A DNA stretch of 5,093 bases from Gammaproteobacteria bacterium (lineage in GTDB: Bacteria > Pseudomonadota > Gammaproteobacteria > Xanthomonadales > Rhodanobacteraceae), in assembly GCA_005877675.1 (NCBI GenBank), contig VBNZ01000304.1, forward strand, positions 1-5,093. The letters are read 5' to 3'. Made by a program: the position numbers and the translations under genes. The notes beneath the pieces were generated by a model. It was given only the letters and a program-made list of their open reading frames with translations. It was not told the origin of the DNA and ran no database searches. This document shows, in pieces, positions 4,629-5,093 of the stretch; position 1 is the first letter of the stretch, and every line of letters begins with the position of its first letter.

Positions 4629-4653
4629 AATGGACTCCTCCCGCCGGTATATC
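4626..4653 (+). promoter_or_regulatory. Candidate transposase promoter spanning the IS junction
   Basis: TTGAAT (4626-4631), a 16-base spacer and TATATC (4648-4653), each 4 of 6 to consensus. The -35 lies across the attC/IS boundary and the -10 inside the IS. In a circular IS intermediate the -10 would be paired with a -35 from the right end. Transcripts would begin near 4660 and so lack the masking arm. Weak consensus match. Confidence 0.35.
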
Positions 4654-4710
4654 GGCATCGAAGTGCCAAACTGGATGTGACGCATTCAGTTGACCACACG
4701 AGAGGAGTCC
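4632..4710 (+). promoter_or_regulatory. Inverted repeat that could mask the transposase ribosome-binding site
   Basis: GGACTCCTC (4632-4640) is the exact reverse complement of GAGGAGTCC (4702-4710), which contains the AGGAG ribosome site six bases before the transposase ATG (4714). RNA carrying both arms would pair them and hide the site. RNA that starts after 4640 would not. Confidence 0.6.
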
Positions 4711-4713
4711 GCC

Positions 4714-5093
4714 ATGCATGCTACGACTGTCGCTATCGATTTGGCAAAAGAGGTGTTCGAACTCGCGTTCGCCGATGCGCAGCATCGGATCGTGCAGCGC
4801 ACGCGCCTGTCGCGTCGCGCCTTCGCACACGCGCTGGATAATCGTGGTCCGCTGCGCGTGGTGATGGAAGCCTGCGGCAGCGCGCACTACTGGGCGCGAC
4901 GATTCGCCGCACAGGGCCACGCGGTGCGCTTGCTGCCGGCACGCGACGTGCGCCCGTACGTGCGTCGCAACAAGACCGATCGCACCGATGCAGCCGGGCT
5001 GCTCGAAGCGGATCGTTGCGGCGAGATCGATAGCGTGCCGATCAAGTCACCCGAGCAGCAAGGGGTGATGGCGTTGCACCGCATCCGCGAACG
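4714..5093 (+). CDS. IS110-family DEDD transposase, N-terminal part
   Basis: 126 complete codons are visible of a protein usually about 320-350 aa. The RuvC-like DEDD catalytic residues are all in view: D9 in VAIDLAK, E52 in VVMEACG, and D89 and D92 in NKTDRTDA. These define the DEDD_Tnp_IS110 domain. The Transposase_20 domain with its essential serine lies beyond the window edge. The start is firm, because GAGAGGAG with a 6-base spacer precedes ATG 4714. The enzyme excises and inserts the element as a circle, with target choice guided by an element-encoded RNA as established for this family. It is on the strand opposite to the cassettes. Nothing visible suggests inactivation. Confidence 0.93.
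   Translation, partial: MHATTVAIDLAKEVFELAFADAQHRIVQRTRLSRRAFAHALDNRGPLRVVMEACGSAHYWARRFAAQGHAVRLLPARDVRPYVRRNKTDRTDAAGLLEADRCGEIDSVPIKSPEQQGVMALHRIRE

Larger units (their letters stand above)
4629..5093 (+). mobile_element. IS110-family insertion sequence, left end (IS1111-like), runs off right edge
   Basis: The element begins within a few bases of 4629. TGGACTCCTC at 4631 resembles the subterminal inverted repeat of IS1111-group elements, which lack the long terminal repeats of most IS. Only about 85 bases precede the transposase. In the IS110 family the guide (bridge or seek) RNA lies in the left non-coding end in the IS110 group and in the right end in the IS1111 group. The short left end therefore favours the IS1111 group, with the RNA outside this window. 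Insertion in an attC site fits the known IS1111-attC subgroup. No target duplication can be assessed because the right end is missing. Confidence 0.8.

Noticed and set aside
4492..4942. Minus-strand open frames opposite the IS left end and transposase
   Set aside because: They are shadows. The plus-strand frame has the DEDD motif and a strong ribosome site, and the minus frames cross the attC and IS boundary.

Overview
The window looks like the distal part of a chromosomal integron gene-cassette array in a GC-rich proteobacterium. The GC-rich codon use and the form of the attC sites suggest a gammaproteobacterium, perhaps Xanthomonadaceae-like, but nothing here fixes the taxon. All recognisable genes read on the minus strand. 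The exception is a transposase that enters from the right edge on the plus strand. No integrase gene or attI is visible. Because attC sites lie 3' of the minus-strand genes, the integrase end, if it exists, should be to the right of base 5093.

Left part (1-1130): the 5' end of a family 2 glycosyltransferase runs off the left edge. It has its own sigma70-like promoter, with a quasi-palindrome over the spacer. Next, in minus-strand order, come a two-gene unit of a GFA-family zinc protein and a small cysteine-rich protein with a GDCCVFCSYG signature. Just upstream of that unit is a 101-bp nested inverted repeat that carries a candidate promoter. These genes show no clear attC and may be chromosomal backbone or old cassettes.

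Middle part (1127-2210): two broken genes. One is a GNAT acetyltransferase with a single-base frameshift. The other is a small multi-spanning membrane protein whose two conserved halves lie in different frames, apparently after an internal deletion.

Array part (2140-4630): short minus-strand genes alternate with imperfect palindromic attC-like sites sharing a core GCGGCCGCTGCCGCG or close variants. The genes encode a 90-aa membrane protein, an unrecognised 132-aa protein, two different VOC (glyoxalase/bleomycin-resistance fold) proteins and an 81-aa membrane protein. Several cassettes are packed so tightly that the stop codon lies inside the attC R'' box. Several attC core sites are degenerate, which suggests a decaying, largely immobile tail.

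Right part (about 4628-5093): the left end of an IS110-family element, probably of the IS1111 group, interrupts the R'' end of the last attC. Its DEDD transposase starts at 4714 and is cut by the window edge. The transposase ribosome-binding site is the exact complement of a 9-bp sequence at the IS tip, so transcripts entering from outside could fold it shut.

The genes do not form one pathway. They look like independent cassettes of unknown or detoxification-like function, and no known defence system or secondary-metabolism cluster is visible.
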